64,000 bases of DNA, from NCBI RefSeq assembly GCF_030250645.1, contig NZ_JASSVS010000003.1, positions 124,001 through 188,000 of the forward strand, in the 5' to 3' direction. Under the pieces are notes generated by a model that saw only the letters and a list, made by a program, of their open reading frames with translations, had not been told where the DNA came from and did not search any database. The DNA is from Marinobacter azerbaijanicus. GTDB taxonomy: Bacteria > Pseudomonadota > Gammaproteobacteria > Pseudomonadales > Oleiphilaceae. This document shows positions 1 through 7,843 of this stretch, one piece after another. The position numbers were made by a program, and so were the translations under genes. Position 1 is the stretch's first letter. Each line of letters begins with the position of its first letter.

Positions 1-182
1 TATGCGATCGGGTGGCACCAGTGATCAAGGAAAAAGGGCTCATCTTTGTGGGTATCGATGTGATTGGCGATTATCTGACGGAGATCAACGTGACCAGTCC
101 CACGTGTATCAGGGAACTTGACGCCGCCTTTGGCATCGATATCTCCAGTCAGTTGCTGGATGCCATCGAGCGTCGTCTTTAA
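1..182 (+). CDS. gshB: Glutathione synthetase, C-terminal fragment
   Basis: Only the last ~59 codons are inside the window; the 5' part lies upstream. GshB is the ATP-grasp enzyme that joins gamma-glutamylcysteine and glycine. The visible tail contains the typical block [19 protein letters not shown] followed by TCIREL, which matches the C-terminal ATP-grasp/substrate region of GshB, and ends IERRL-stop at 180-182. It is followed directly by a TonB-family gene and yqgE, the order found in Pseudomonas. The family assignment is firm, but activity cannot be judged from a fragment. Confidence 0.93.
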   Translation, partial: CDRVAPVIKEKGLIFVGIDVIGDYLTEINVTSPTCIRELDAAFGIDISSQLLDAIERRL

Positions 183-223
183 TCATGGTCCGTTGCAGGG
201 CATAACCGAGGTAAACTTCAGGA

Positions 224-1090
224 ATGGCAGTGCAGGTCAGCGATTTCGATCGGTTTTCTTTTACCCTTTTCATGGCGCTGGCGCTTCACGCCATCGTGGT
301 GCTGGGCATCACCTTTGCTCCAGAGCCTCCCCGCTCCTCGGCACAGACCATGGAAATCACCCTGTCGCAGTTTGACGACGAGACCGATCCGGAAGAGGCC
401 GATTTCCTTGCCCAGACCAGCCAGAAAGGCAGCGGCTCCGAGGAAGAGCCGGTGGAGATGACCTCGCCGCAGCCCTCGGAAATCAGTCAGCAGGAGATCG
501 CCGAGATCCAGCCGGAGCCGCCTTCGCAATCGAAACCGGTGCAACAGCAGGAGCAACCGGTCGTGCAGACCAAGGCGTCCAGCGAGCGCCAGGTCGCGGA
601 GCCTGATACCACAGAGCCGCAATCGGAAGAGCCGCTGCCCATCAAGGAAAAGAAAAGCCTGATGGAGCGCAGCCTGGAGATTGCCAGTCTTGAGGCCAGA
701 TTTGATCAGCAGCGCCGGGCCTACGCCAAAAAGCCCAGAGTCATGCGCGTTACGGCGGCTTCTACCCTGAAATCGACCAATGCCTGGTATGTCCAGAACT
801 GGGTCAGCAAGGTAACCCGTGTCGGTAATATCAACTATCCTACCGAAGCCAGGCGGGCCGGCATCTATGGCACATTGCGGATGCTGGTTTCCCTGAAGAA
901 GGATGGCACAATAAAGGAACTGGCTATACTCGAATCATCCGGGAGTACCGTGCTTGATGATGCTGCGATACGCATCGTGAGGATGGCCGCGCCTTTCGCG
1001 CCCTTCCCGGAGGACATGCGCGAGAATGTCGATGAACTGGAAATTATCCGCACCTGGGTATTTGAACGGCGGGGGCTGACATCAGGATGA
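224..1090 (+). CDS. TonB-family energy transducer (TonB3-like)
   Basis: 288 aa. There is one N-terminal membrane anchor (about residues 12-33), then a long Glu/Gln/Pro-rich periplasmic stretch (about 45-165), then a TonB C-terminal domain (about 190-280) with the usual YPTEARRAGIYGTLRM block. TonB proteins pass inner-membrane proton-motive energy to outer-membrane partners. The position between gshB and yqgE matches P. aeruginosa tonB3, which has been linked to twitching motility rather than iron uptake, so a similar non-iron role is an inference here. AGGA directly abuts the ATG at 224, while a GTG at 230 has better spacing, so the start is uncertain by two codons. The stop overlaps the yqgE start (ATGA). 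Confidence 0.85.
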   Translation: MAVQVSDFDRFSFTLFMALALHAIVVLGITFAPEPPRSSAQTMEITLSQFDDETDPEEADFLAQTSQKGSGSEEEPVEMTSPQPSEISQQEIAEIQPEPPSQSKPVQQQEQPVVQTKASSERQVAEPDTTEPQSEEPLPIKEKKSLMERSLEIASLEARFDQQRRAYAKKPRVMRVTAASTLKSTNAWYVQNWVSKVTRVGNINYPTEARRAGIYGTLRMLVSLKKDGTIKELAILESSGSTVLDDAAIRIVRMAAPFAPFPEDMRENVDELEIIRTWVFERRGLTSG

Positions 1091-1653
1091 CAGCATCAAA
1101 ACACTCTCCACACAGCCTGAGGCACCAGTTTCTGGTGGCCTCACCCTACTTGCAGGACCCCCGTTTTCACGGGGCGGTGATTTATCTGTGCGAGCATTCC
1201 GATGAGGGTGCGTTGGGGCTGACAGTGAATCATCCCCTGGATATCCATCTGGGAGAAATCCTCGAGCAACTGGATATGGAAGGTGGCGAGTTGGATGTTC
1301 CTGTCTACGGTGGTGGTCCGGTCCAGCCCGAGCGCGGCTTCGTACTGCACTCCCCCGACGCGGGATGGCAGAATACCGCGCAGGTATCCGACGATGTTCT
1401 GCTCACTACATCCCGGGATGTGCTGTCGGATATCGGCGCTGGCAAGGGGCCGGAGCATTATCTGGTTTGCCTGGGCTATGCAGGCTGGGGCGAAGGTCAA
1501 CTGGAAGACGAACTGGCCAGTAACGCTTGGCTGACCTGCCCCGCCACCCCGGACATTCTGTTCCGCACCTCCTGGGAAGATCGATATCAGGCTGTCTTGA
1601 AGTTGATCGGCATCGACCTCAATCAGCTCAGCGAGTCTGTTGGACATGCCTGA
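1087..1653 (+). CDS. yqgE: UPF0301 protein YqgE/AlgH
   Basis: 188 aa, the full length of the UPF0301 (YqgE/AlgH) family. The N-terminal signature QFLVASPYLQDPRFHGAVIY and the following GLTVNHP block are characteristic. The molecular function of the family is not settled; in Pseudomonas it is called AlgH and was first linked to alginate regulation. The gene overlaps the upstream TonB-family gene by 4 nt and the downstream ruvX by 8 nt, so the three are almost certainly translated from one message. Cytoplasmic; no signal peptide or membrane segment is seen. Confidence 0.93.
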   Translation: MTASKHSPHSLRHQFLVASPYLQDPRFHGAVIYLCEHSDEGALGLTVNHPLDIHLGEILEQLDMEGGELDVPVYGGGPVQPERGFVLHSPDAGWQNTAQVSDDVLLTTSRDVLSDIGAGKGPEHYLVCLGYAGWGEGQLEDELASNAWLTCPATPDILFRTSWEDRYQAVLKLIGIDLNQLSESVGHA

Positions 1654-2086
1654 GGCCGGAAACCGCCGGGTGATGGCGTTTGATTTCGGCACCCGGCGCA
1701 TCGGTGTTGCCAGTGGTCAGGAGCTGCTCGGCACCGGCAGCCCCGTAGCCATGCTGCCGGCCCGGGACGGGGTCCCGGACTGGGACCAGATTGGTCGCCT
1801 GCTAAAGGAATGGAGGCCCGACAGGGTGCTGGTGGGTCTGCCCCTGAACATGGACGACACCGAGAACGACATGTGTGCCCGTGCCCGCAAATTCGGTAAA
1901 CGTTTACACGGCCGTTTTCACGTAGAGGTGGAAATGGTGGATGAGAGGCTGACCAGTTTTGAGGCCAAGGGCGACGTCATGGCCGCCGGTGGCAGCCGTG
2001 ATTTTGGCCGTGACGGCGTGGACGACCGCGCTGCTGTACTGATTCTGGAAACCTGGTTTCATCAGCAGGAATCCCGTTCTGCCTGA
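1646..2086 (+). CDS. ruvX: Putative pre-16S rRNA nuclease / Holliday junction resolvase-like YqgF
   Basis: 146 aa from the ATG at 1646; a TTG two codons upstream is the alternative. It has an RNase H-like fold: AFDFGTRRIGVA near the N terminus carries the first catalytic Asp, VGLPLNMD is the central strand, and a C-terminal DDRAA block carries the last acidic residues. The E. coli homologue is implicated in 16S rRNA 5' processing. The gene overlaps the end of yqgE and lies 32 nt before pyrR, consistent with a gshB-tonB-yqgE-ruvX-pyr operon. Confidence 0.92.
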   Translation: MPEAGNRRVMAFDFGTRRIGVASGQELLGTGSPVAMLPARDGVPDWDQIGRLLKEWRPDRVLVGLPLNMDDTENDMCARARKFGKRLHGRFHVEVEMVDERLTSFEAKGDVMAAGGSRDFGRDGVDDRAAVLILETWFHQQESRSA

Positions 2087-2118
2087 CCAGTCTCAGGCTG
2101 CTGTATGTGAGGATTGAA

Positions 2119-2628
2119 ATGACTGCATTGCTTGATATGGACCGGCTGCTGGACGACCTGGAAGCGGGCCTGCGCAGGAAGCTGGAAGAGCGGGGCGTGA
2201 CATCTCCTGCATTGATTGGTATCCGTACCGGCGGTGTCTGGCTGGCGGATGTCATGAGCAAACGCCTTGGCCTGAAAGAGCCCTGGGGCGAGCTGGACAT
2301 CTCCTTTTACCGGGATGACTTCAGCCGCATCGGCCTGAACCCGAAAGTGAAGCCCTCCAGTTTGCCTTTCAGTACCGAAGACCGGGACATTATCCTGATC
2401 GACGACGTGATCATGAGTGGTCGCACTATCAGGGCAGCCATGAATGAAATATTCGATTATGGCCGGCCGGCGAGTATCATCCTGGCCACACTGGTGGATC
2501 TGGGGGCGCGGGAATTGCCGGTTCAGCCGGATGTAACCGGGCGTGTGCTGGCCCTGCAGTCGCACCAGCGTGTGAAACTGCGTGGCCCCGACCCGCTGCA
2601 TATTGAACTTCAGGAAACCGGCAAGTAA
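2119..2628 (+). CDS. pyrR: Bifunctional pyr regulator / uracil phosphoribosyltransferase PyrR
   Basis: 169 aa. The type I phosphoribosyltransferase PRPP loop [13 protein letters not shown] is at residues 91-103. In Bacillus PyrR binds pyr mRNA and has weak UPRTase activity; in Pseudomonas it is a regulator encoded just before pyrB, as here. The ATG at 2119 is preferred because GAGG lies 6 nt upstream; a GTG at 2107 would add four residues. The gap to pyrB is 31 nt. I saw no clear PyrR-type RNA anti-antiterminator in the short leader, so the regulatory target is not visible. Confidence 0.9.
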   Translation: MTALLDMDRLLDDLEAGLRRKLEERGVTSPALIGIRTGGVWLADVMSKRLGLKEPWGELDISFYRDDFSRIGLNPKVKPSSLPFSTEDRDIILIDDVIMSGRTIRAAMNEIFDYGRPASIILATLVDLGARELPVQPDVTGRVLALQSHQRVKLRGPDPLHIELQETGK

Positions 2629-2659
2629 TCAGCGAACGCATAACATCAACAGGCGACAC

Positions 2660-3673
2660 ATGACGGCAAACGATCCTTCCTCCTCATCCCTGCAGCTTAC
2701 CGCCGACGGCCAGTTACGCCACTTCCTGACTCTCGATGGTCTGAGTCGGGAACTGCTGACCGAAATCCTCGACACTGCGGATTCCTTTATTGAAGTGGGG
2801 GAACGCAGCATCAAGAAGGTACCGCTACTGCGGGGACGTACTGTTGTTAATCTTTTCTTCGAATCCAGCACCCGCACTCGCAGCACCTTTGAGCTGGCCG
2901 CAAAGCGCCTGTCCGCAGATGTACTGAATCTGGATATCAACACATCGGCCACCTCCAAGGGCGAATCGCTGTCCGACACCCTGCTGAATCTCGAGGCCAT
3001 GGCCAGCGATATGTTTGTGGTACGCCATTCCCAGAGCGGCGCTCCTCATTTTATTGCCGAAAGCGTCACCCCTGGCGTGGCCATCATCAATGCCGGAGAC
3101 GGCCGTCATGCCCACCCCACCCAGGCCATGCTCGACATGCTTACCATCCGCCAGCACAAGGGGGGTTTTGAGGGGCTGAAAGTGGCGATTGTCGGGGACG
3201 TTCTGCACTCACGGGTGGCTCGTTCCCAGATTCGCGCCCTGAACGAACTGGGCGCCGCCGAGGTACGTGTGATTGCGCCTGCCACCCTGTTGCCGAGGGA
3301 CGTGGAGAGCCTGGGCTGTACCGTGGAATACGATATGGTCCGGGGTATGAAAGGCCTGGACGTGGTGATCATGCTGCGGCTTCAGAAAGAGCGTATGGAA
3401 GGGGCATTGCTGCCCAGCGAGCGTGAGTTCTATCGACTCTATGGTCTCAACCAGGAAAAGCTGGCCCTGGCCGATCCTGAGTGCATTGTGATGCATCCCG
3501 GCCCCATCAATCGAGGTGTGGAGATAGAGTCTGCGGTGGCCGACGGGCCGCAATCGGTGATTCTGAACCAGGTCACCAATGGTATTGCCATTCGCATGGC
3601 AGTCATGTCCATGGCCATGGGCGGCCAGATGGCGGAGCGTAACCGAAAGCTGGCTGGGAGGGCCGAGGCATGA
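2660..3673 (+). CDS. pyrB: Aspartate carbamoyltransferase catalytic chain
   Basis: 337 aa. It condenses carbamoyl phosphate with aspartate, the committed step of pyrimidine synthesis. The carbamoyl-phosphate motif STRTR is at residues 70-74 and the C-terminal HPGPINRG motif is intact. No pyrI regulatory chain follows. Instead the gene overlaps by 4 nt (ATGA) with an inactive dihydroorotase-like gene, the arrangement of class A ATCase (a PyrB-PyrC' dodecamer) in Pseudomonas. The ~30-residue N-terminal extension before the core is also typical of that class, where it is thought to take part in effector binding. Confidence 0.95.
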   Translation: MTANDPSSSSLQLTADGQLRHFLTLDGLSRELLTEILDTADSFIEVGERSIKKVPLLRGRTVVNLFFESSTRTRSTFELAAKRLSADVLNLDINTSATSKGESLSDTLLNLEAMASDMFVVRHSQSGAPHFIAESVTPGVAIINAGDGRHAHPTQAMLDMLTIRQHKGGFEGLKVAIVGDVLHSRVARSQIRALNELGAAEVRVIAPATLLPRDVESLGCTVEYDMVRGMKGLDVVIMLRLQKERMEGALLPSEREFYRLYGLNQEKLALADPECIVMHPGPINRGVEIESAVADGPQSVILNQVTNGIAIRMAVMSMAMGGQMAERNRKLAGRAEA

Positions 3674-4941
3674 AGAGTCTGAAAATTACGGGTGGCCGCC
3701 TGTCCAATACTGATGCTGAGACCACGGTGCTGATCCGGGATGGAATCATTACCGCAGTGGGCGAGGCTGCCGGGCAGCAATCAGCCGAGCAGGTTTTTGA
3801 CGCCAGTGGCTGCATTCTTGCTCCCGGTTTTGTGGACCTGTGCTGCAACCTGCGGGAGCCGGGGAATGGTCAGAAAGGTAACATTGCCTCGGAGAGCCTT
3901 GCCGCTGCCCACGGTGGATTCACCACCCTGTGCGCCTCGCCGGACACCTCGCCGGTAAACGACTCCGGTGCAGTTACCAACCTGATTCTGGATGTGGCCG
4001 CCAAACGTTCCGCCGTGCGGATACTACCCGTGGGGGCTATCACCCGTGGTCTGGAAGGCGACCTCCTCAGTGACATGGCGGGCCTGGCCGGCGCAGGCTG
4101 TATTGCGCTGGGCAATGCTGCACGCCCGGTGAAGAATGCAAGAGTGCTGCGCCGGTGCATGGCTTACGCCCAGACATTCGGCCTGACGGTGATGTTCAGC
4201 CCTGAGAACCAGGCGCTGGCAGCTGATGGATACGCTCACGACGGGCTGGTTGCTTCCCGGCTGGGTCTGCTGGGCATCCCGGAAGTGGCGGAAACCGCTG
4301 CGATAATGGAAATGTTGTTGCTGGCGGAAGAAACCGGCGTTCGTCTGCACCTGAGTCAGCTGTCCTGTGCCCGTAGCGTGGAAATGCTGGCGGAGGCCCG
4401 AAAGCGTGGTATTGCGGTGAGCGCCGACGTAGCTATTCATCAGCTCGTGTTTACTGAAGACGCCCTGGCCGGTTTTGACAGCCGCTACCATGTGCGTCCT
4501 CCACTGCGTTCGGAGAAGGACCGGCAGGCATTGCTGGCCGGCGTACGTGATGGCGTGATAGACGCCATTACCAGCCAGCACCAGCCCCACGACTCCGCTG
4601 CCAAGCAGGCACCCATGGCGGCTACTGAGCCGGGCCTGTCCACCATCGAGAGCACCCTGTCCATGGGCCTGCTGCTGGTAGGGCGGGGTGAGCTGGATAG
4701 AGCAAGCCTGGTGCGGGCACTGACCGTCGGTCCTGCGTCAGTCATAGGCCGGTCTGCCGAAATCCGGGAAGGCGCAATTGCAGACTTGTGCGTGTTTGAC
4801 CCAGAAGCAAGCTGGACTCCGGACAACACCAGCCTCTGTTCGGTGGGGCGGCATGTGCCACTGCCGGGTAAAGCAATACCGGGTGTGGTTCGTCTTACCC
4901 TGTGTGAAGGACAACAGGCCTGGCCTCGCAATAACCTGTAG
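3670..4941 (+). CDS. pyrC': Non-catalytic dihydroorotase-like subunit PyrC'
   Basis: 423 aa amidohydrolase of the class I dihydroorotase type. The metal-binding HxH that should precede the LREPG motif is replaced by CCN (residues 58-60), and the later TDHAPH block reads TSQHQPHD (about 301-308). The zinc ligands are therefore missing and the protein should be inactive as an enzyme. In Pseudomonas the equivalent PyrC' is needed structurally for ATCase assembly. Translational coupling to pyrB by an ATGA overlap supports the same role. A true pyrC must lie elsewhere in the genome. Confidence 0.9.
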   Translation: MKSLKITGGRLSNTDAETTVLIRDGIITAVGEAAGQQSAEQVFDASGCILAPGFVDLCCNLREPGNGQKGNIASESLAAAHGGFTTLCASPDTSPVNDSGAVTNLILDVAAKRSAVRILPVGAITRGLEGDLLSDMAGLAGAGCIALGNAARPVKNARVLRRCMAYAQTFGLTVMFSPENQALAADGYAHDGLVASRLGLLGIPEVAETAAIMEMLLLAEETGVRLHLSQLSCARSVEMLAEARKRGIAVSADVAIHQLVFTEDALAGFDSRYHVRPPLRSEKDRQALLAGVRDGVIDAITSQHQPHDSAAKQAPMAATEPGLSTIESTLSMGLLLVGRGELDRASLVRALTVGPASVIGRSAEIREGAIADLCVFDPEASWTPDNTSLCSVGRHVPLPGKAIPGVVRLTLCEGQQAWPRNNL

Positions 4942-4969
4942 TCGGCGCCGTCATGCCGGCAAAATGTGG

Positions 4970-5087
4970 CAGAGGTTGCTAAACCTCTGTCGAGCCCGTC
5001 ACAGTTCCTTACCTTTTTGCTTCAGAGCCCTTGAAGACAGGCACCTGTGCCAACGTATTCTTGTCGTGGCCGACCTAATCTCGGCCA
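4970..5087 (+). other. Intergenic hairpins between pyrC' and the TRAP binding protein
   Basis: Two small inverted repeats lie in this 173-nt gap. The first is CAGAGGTT/AACCTCTG with a 4-nt loop at 4970-4989. The second is TGGCCGA/TCGGCCA with a 7-nt loop at 5067-5087. Neither is followed immediately by a T run, so they are not clear intrinsic terminators. The second sits just before the ribosome-binding region (CAGGAG at about 5101) of the next gene. Confidence 0.35.
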
Positions 5088-5114
5088 GACAATAATAATT
5101 CAGGAGTCATCCCC

Positions 5115-6134
5115 GTGAAACTAGTCAACTTACCGCGAAAGGCCACAGCGGTTGCCGCCCTGTGTGTCAGTATTGCGTTATCGCCGTTCGTCCAGGCGGA
5201 ATCGGACATCATGGAGCGAAGCTTCTGTGTGTTTGATCCGGTCGGAGCCAACGGTCCGCTGTTTGCCATCACCAAAACCTTTCAGCCGGTTGCCCTGAGG
5301 GAGGGCATCAAGCTGGATCTGCGCGCCTATACCGACGAGAAGGTCGCTGCCGAAGACTTCAAGGCCGGCCAGTGCGACGCGGTATTGCTCACCGGCACCC
5401 GCGCCCGTGAGTTCAACAGGTTTACCGGCACCCTGGAGGCCATGGGCGCGGTACCCGGTGAAGAGGAAATGCGGTTGCTGTACAACACTCTCAGCCAGGA
5501 AAAGGCGCGCCCCTTCCTGATTGACGGCGACTATGAAGTGGCCGGCGTGTTCCCCGGCGGGGCGGTGTACCTCCATACTCGGGATCGGTCCGTTGATTCG
5601 GTTGAAAAACTGCAGGGCAAGCGCATTGCAACTCTGGACTTCGATACCGCGTCGGTGCGCATGGTGCGACACGTGGGCGCTTCCGTGGTGGGCTCCAACT
5701 CCGCCAACTTTGCCGGCAAATTCAACAATGGCAGTGTCGACCTGGCCTACGCGCCGGCCGTTGCCTATTCCCCCCTGGAACTCTACAAGGGCGTGACCCC
5801 CAACGGTGGTGTGTTCAAGTATGCATTGGCCTACATGAACTTCCAGGTGATTATCCACCGCGACCGTTTCCCGGATGATGCAGGACAGATGGTGCGGGAC
5901 CAGGCCATCAAGCGCATCGATGAAGCCTACGAAATTATCGCCGAGGCAGAAGCTGGTATTCCGGATGACGTCTGGATGCACCCGCCACAGGAAGACGTGG
6001 CCGAGTACGACAAGATGCTGCGTAAAGTGCGGTTGTCATTGCTTGAAGATGGAGTGTACGACGAGCGTGCCATCAACCTGATGAAGGCAATTCGCTGCCG
6101 GGTGGATGCCTCCCGTTCCGAGTGCGCATCCTGA
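5115..6134 (+). CDS. Putative periplasmic solute-binding protein of a TRAP-type system
   Basis: 339 aa with a Sec signal peptide (about residues 1-28, cleavage after VQA). The mature part has the two-lobed look of periplasmic binding proteins: EKLQGKRIATLDFDTASVRM resembles the hinge/second-lobe block of PhnD/TAXI-like proteins, and four cysteines could form disulfides. Its neighbours, beyond a convergent HU gene, are a TatT lipoprotein and a DctM-type permease, so it is probably the extracytoplasmic receptor of that TRAP system. The substrate is unknown. It could also be an orphan binding protein. Confidence 0.7.
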   Translation: MKLVNLPRKATAVAALCVSIALSPFVQAESDIMERSFCVFDPVGANGPLFAITKTFQPVALREGIKLDLRAYTDEKVAAEDFKAGQCDAVLLTGTRAREFNRFTGTLEAMGAVPGEEEMRLLYNTLSQEKARPFLIDGDYEVAGVFPGGAVYLHTRDRSVDSVEKLQGKRIATLDFDTASVRMVRHVGASVVGSNSANFAGKFNNGSVDLAYAPAVAYSPLELYKGVTPNGGVFKYALAYMNFQVIIHRDRFPDDAGQMVRDQAIKRIDEAYEIIAEAEAGIPDDVWMHPPQEDVAEYDKMLRKVRLSLLEDGVYDERAINLMKAIRCRVDASRSECAS

Positions 6135-6145
6135 GCCGGTAATGA

Positions 6146-6167
6146 CCGGGGGCCGGACGGCCCCCGG
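6146..6167. terminator. GC-rich bidirectional hairpin between convergent genes
   Basis: Perfect 9-bp stem CCGGGGGCC/GGCCCCCGG with a 4-nt loop, placed between the stop of the binding-protein gene (+) and the stop of the HU gene (-). There is no T run on either strand, so it may act as a weak terminator or a 3'-end protecting stem. Confidence 0.5.
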
Positions 6168-6175
6168 CGGCCGCT

Positions 6176-6448
6176 TTAGCGGATCGCGTCTTTCAGCGCT
6201 TTGCCTGCCTTGAAGCCGACAGTCTTGCTGGCGGGTATCCGGATGGTTTCACCGGTTTGAGGATTGCGGCCATCGCGAGCGTCACGGCTGCGAATGTTGA
6301 AGGTGCCGAAACCGATCAGGGTGGTGTCTTCGCCCCGGGCGGCGGCAGCAGAGATCTGGTCGGTGAAAGCGGTGATGACTTCGCTGGCCTTGTCCCGGGT
6401 TAATCCGGTCTGGTCTGCAACGGCGGCGGCAAGTTCAGGTTTGCGCAT
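6176..6448 (-). CDS. HU-family DNA-binding protein
   Basis: 90 aa, the standard HU length. The start is MRKPELAAAV, with AAGGAG 7 nt upstream fixing the ATG at 6448. It contains the conserved GFGTF motif, an Arg/Asp-rich flexible arm with GRNPQTG, and the terminal FKAGKALKDAI helix. HU dimers bend and compact DNA. It lies antisense between parts of a TRAP transporter. The divergence of SRDARDGRNP from HupA/HupB suggests an HU paralogue rather than the main HU, so no gene symbol is given. Confidence 0.93.
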   Translation of the reverse strand: MRKPELAAAVADQTGLTRDKASEVITAFTDQISAAAARGEDTTLIGFGTFNIRSRDARDGRNPQTGETIRIPASKTVGFKAGKALKDAIR

Positions 6449-6512
6449 TGGGTACTCCTTATTGTCATTTTTGGTTGCTGGCCGACGGCTGCGTAACCTT
6501 CGGCTGAGCAAA

Positions 6513-6541
6513 TCTATAGCGGGTTGCGCCCCATTGTGCAA
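6513..6541 (-). promoter_or_regulatory. Sigma-70-type promoter of the HU gene
   Basis: On the minus strand TTGCAC (6541-6536), a 17-nt spacer and TATAGA (6518-6513) lie about 65 nt before the HU start codon. This is a good match to the -35/-10 consensus with ideal spacing, and it reads toward HU. Confidence 0.6.
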
Positions 6542-6630
6542 ACCGGCAGTCAGAATACATTTGGACCTCCGGTCTCATTTGCGGGCGGAGTCTCATAAAA
6601 ACAGGGAGTTGTCGGGGATAATGCGTTTTT

Positions 6631-6647
6631 GGTTACAAACTGTAACC
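6631..6647. promoter_or_regulatory. Perfect 17-bp palindrome, candidate operator
   Basis: GGTTACA-AAC-TGTAACC is an exact inverted repeat in the 305-nt gap (6449-6753) between HU and the TatT gene. It has a 3-nt centre and is too short-looped for an RNA hairpin, so a dimeric repressor site is the more likely reading. It lies about 107 nt before the TatT start. The rest of the gap holds the HU promoter and nothing else I can recognise. Confidence 0.5.
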
Positions 6648-6753
6648 GGCTAAAAGCCTGGCCCGGCCTGACGATGCTCCGGTCCCCTGAACCAACCCTG
6701 CGCAGTTACAGCGCTGAACAATAACAACACTGAAAAGTAGAAGGTGCGAAGTT

Positions 6754-7818
6754 ATGACACGTATTCAGAAGCCTGCCAGGCTGCTCCCTCACGGACTTAT
6801 CCGGTTTCGTGGTGCGGTTGCGGCTGTTCTTGCGAGTGCGGTTCTCAGTGGCTGTGGTGTCGTCAACAACATGATCTACAAGACCACCGGTGATGTGATG
6901 CAGGGGTTTTCCCGCAATCACACCGTGCCCTACCTTCTGGAAAGTGAAGATCTGGCCATGGGCTGTGCCATGAGTGAGGCCACGGCGCCCCTTCTGATGT
7001 CTTTCGGCCGTGTAACCAGCGAACCGGACCAGCTGGCAGTGATGCTCTACCTCTCTGCGGGTGGCTGTGCCGAGGAGCAGGCACGGGAGCACGAACTGGC
7101 TGGCCTGGGCGCACTGCGGGCGATGAACGCCGAAGAGGCCGAAGACGCCATGATCCGCCAGAAGCGCGCGCTGTCACTGGCTGCGAAGCGTTATCACCGC
7201 GGCTGGAAACACCACAATGCCTTCTACGGCAAGCCGGATGAAGGCGAGTGTCCGGGCTTCGACGATGACCTTGGTGAATTTATTTACCTGGCTGGCCTGC
7301 TGTCGGGCCTTCAGGCACTGAATGCCGAAATCCAGTCCACGTCGTCCATTGGCGTTCCCAAGAATATTGGTTCCACAGTTGCCCGCGCCACCAGTTGCCT
7401 GGAAAACGAAAAATGGTGGGGAGCCCCCATGGCCCTGCGGGCCACCGTGTGGGCGATGATCCCGGGTGCTCTGCCGGAAGGTGAAGATGCTTTTGAACGC
7501 CTGGATATTGCCGATGAGCAGGGCGAGGAAGCCGGCGTAAGAATCAGCCATGTGTTCCATGCCATTGCCGCCCAGAATAAAGGCGACGAGGAGCGCTTGC
7601 GCTCTGTTATCCGCAGCCATGCTGAAGCCATTGGTGAGATACCGGCCAACGAGGAATGGAAATTCGTGGATGCCATGGCTACCCAGATGATCGTCGCCAT
7701 CTCTGACCGCATGTGGATGGAGAACACCGGTCACCGGACGCCCACCGGGCAACTGGGAACCTTCTGGGACGACGAGAAGGAAGCTGTCGAAACCATGGAT
7801 CTGGATGATCTGCTGTAA
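6754..7818 (+). CDS. TRAP transporter TatT-component lipoprotein
   Basis: 354 aa lipoprotein: after a basic N terminus and hydrophobic stretch the lipobox LSGC puts the lipidated cysteine at about residue 34. The remainder is helical with paired alanine-rich segments, as in TatT (TPR-like, pore-containing periplasmic lipoprotein that associates with TRAP binding proteins). The position 25 nt upstream of a DctM-type permease supports the call. TatT is proposed to present ligands, often hydrophobic ones, to the transporter; the ligand here is unknown. Confidence 0.78.
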   Translation: MTRIQKPARLLPHGLIRFRGAVAAVLASAVLSGCGVVNNMIYKTTGDVMQGFSRNHTVPYLLESEDLAMGCAMSEATAPLLMSFGRVTSEPDQLAVMLYLSAGGCAEEQAREHELAGLGALRAMNAEEAEDAMIRQKRALSLAAKRYHRGWKHHNAFYGKPDEGECPGFDDDLGEFIYLAGLLSGLQALNAEIQSTSSIGVPKNIGSTVARATSCLENEKWWGAPMALRATVWAMIPGALPEGEDAFERLDIADEQGEEAGVRISHVFHAIAAQNKGDEERLRSVIRSHAEAIGEIPANEEWKFVDAMATQMIVAISDRMWMENTGHRTPTGQLGTFWDDEKEAVETMDLDDLL

Positions 7819-7843
7819 ATCAACATTCCCAGAGTGAGTTGTT

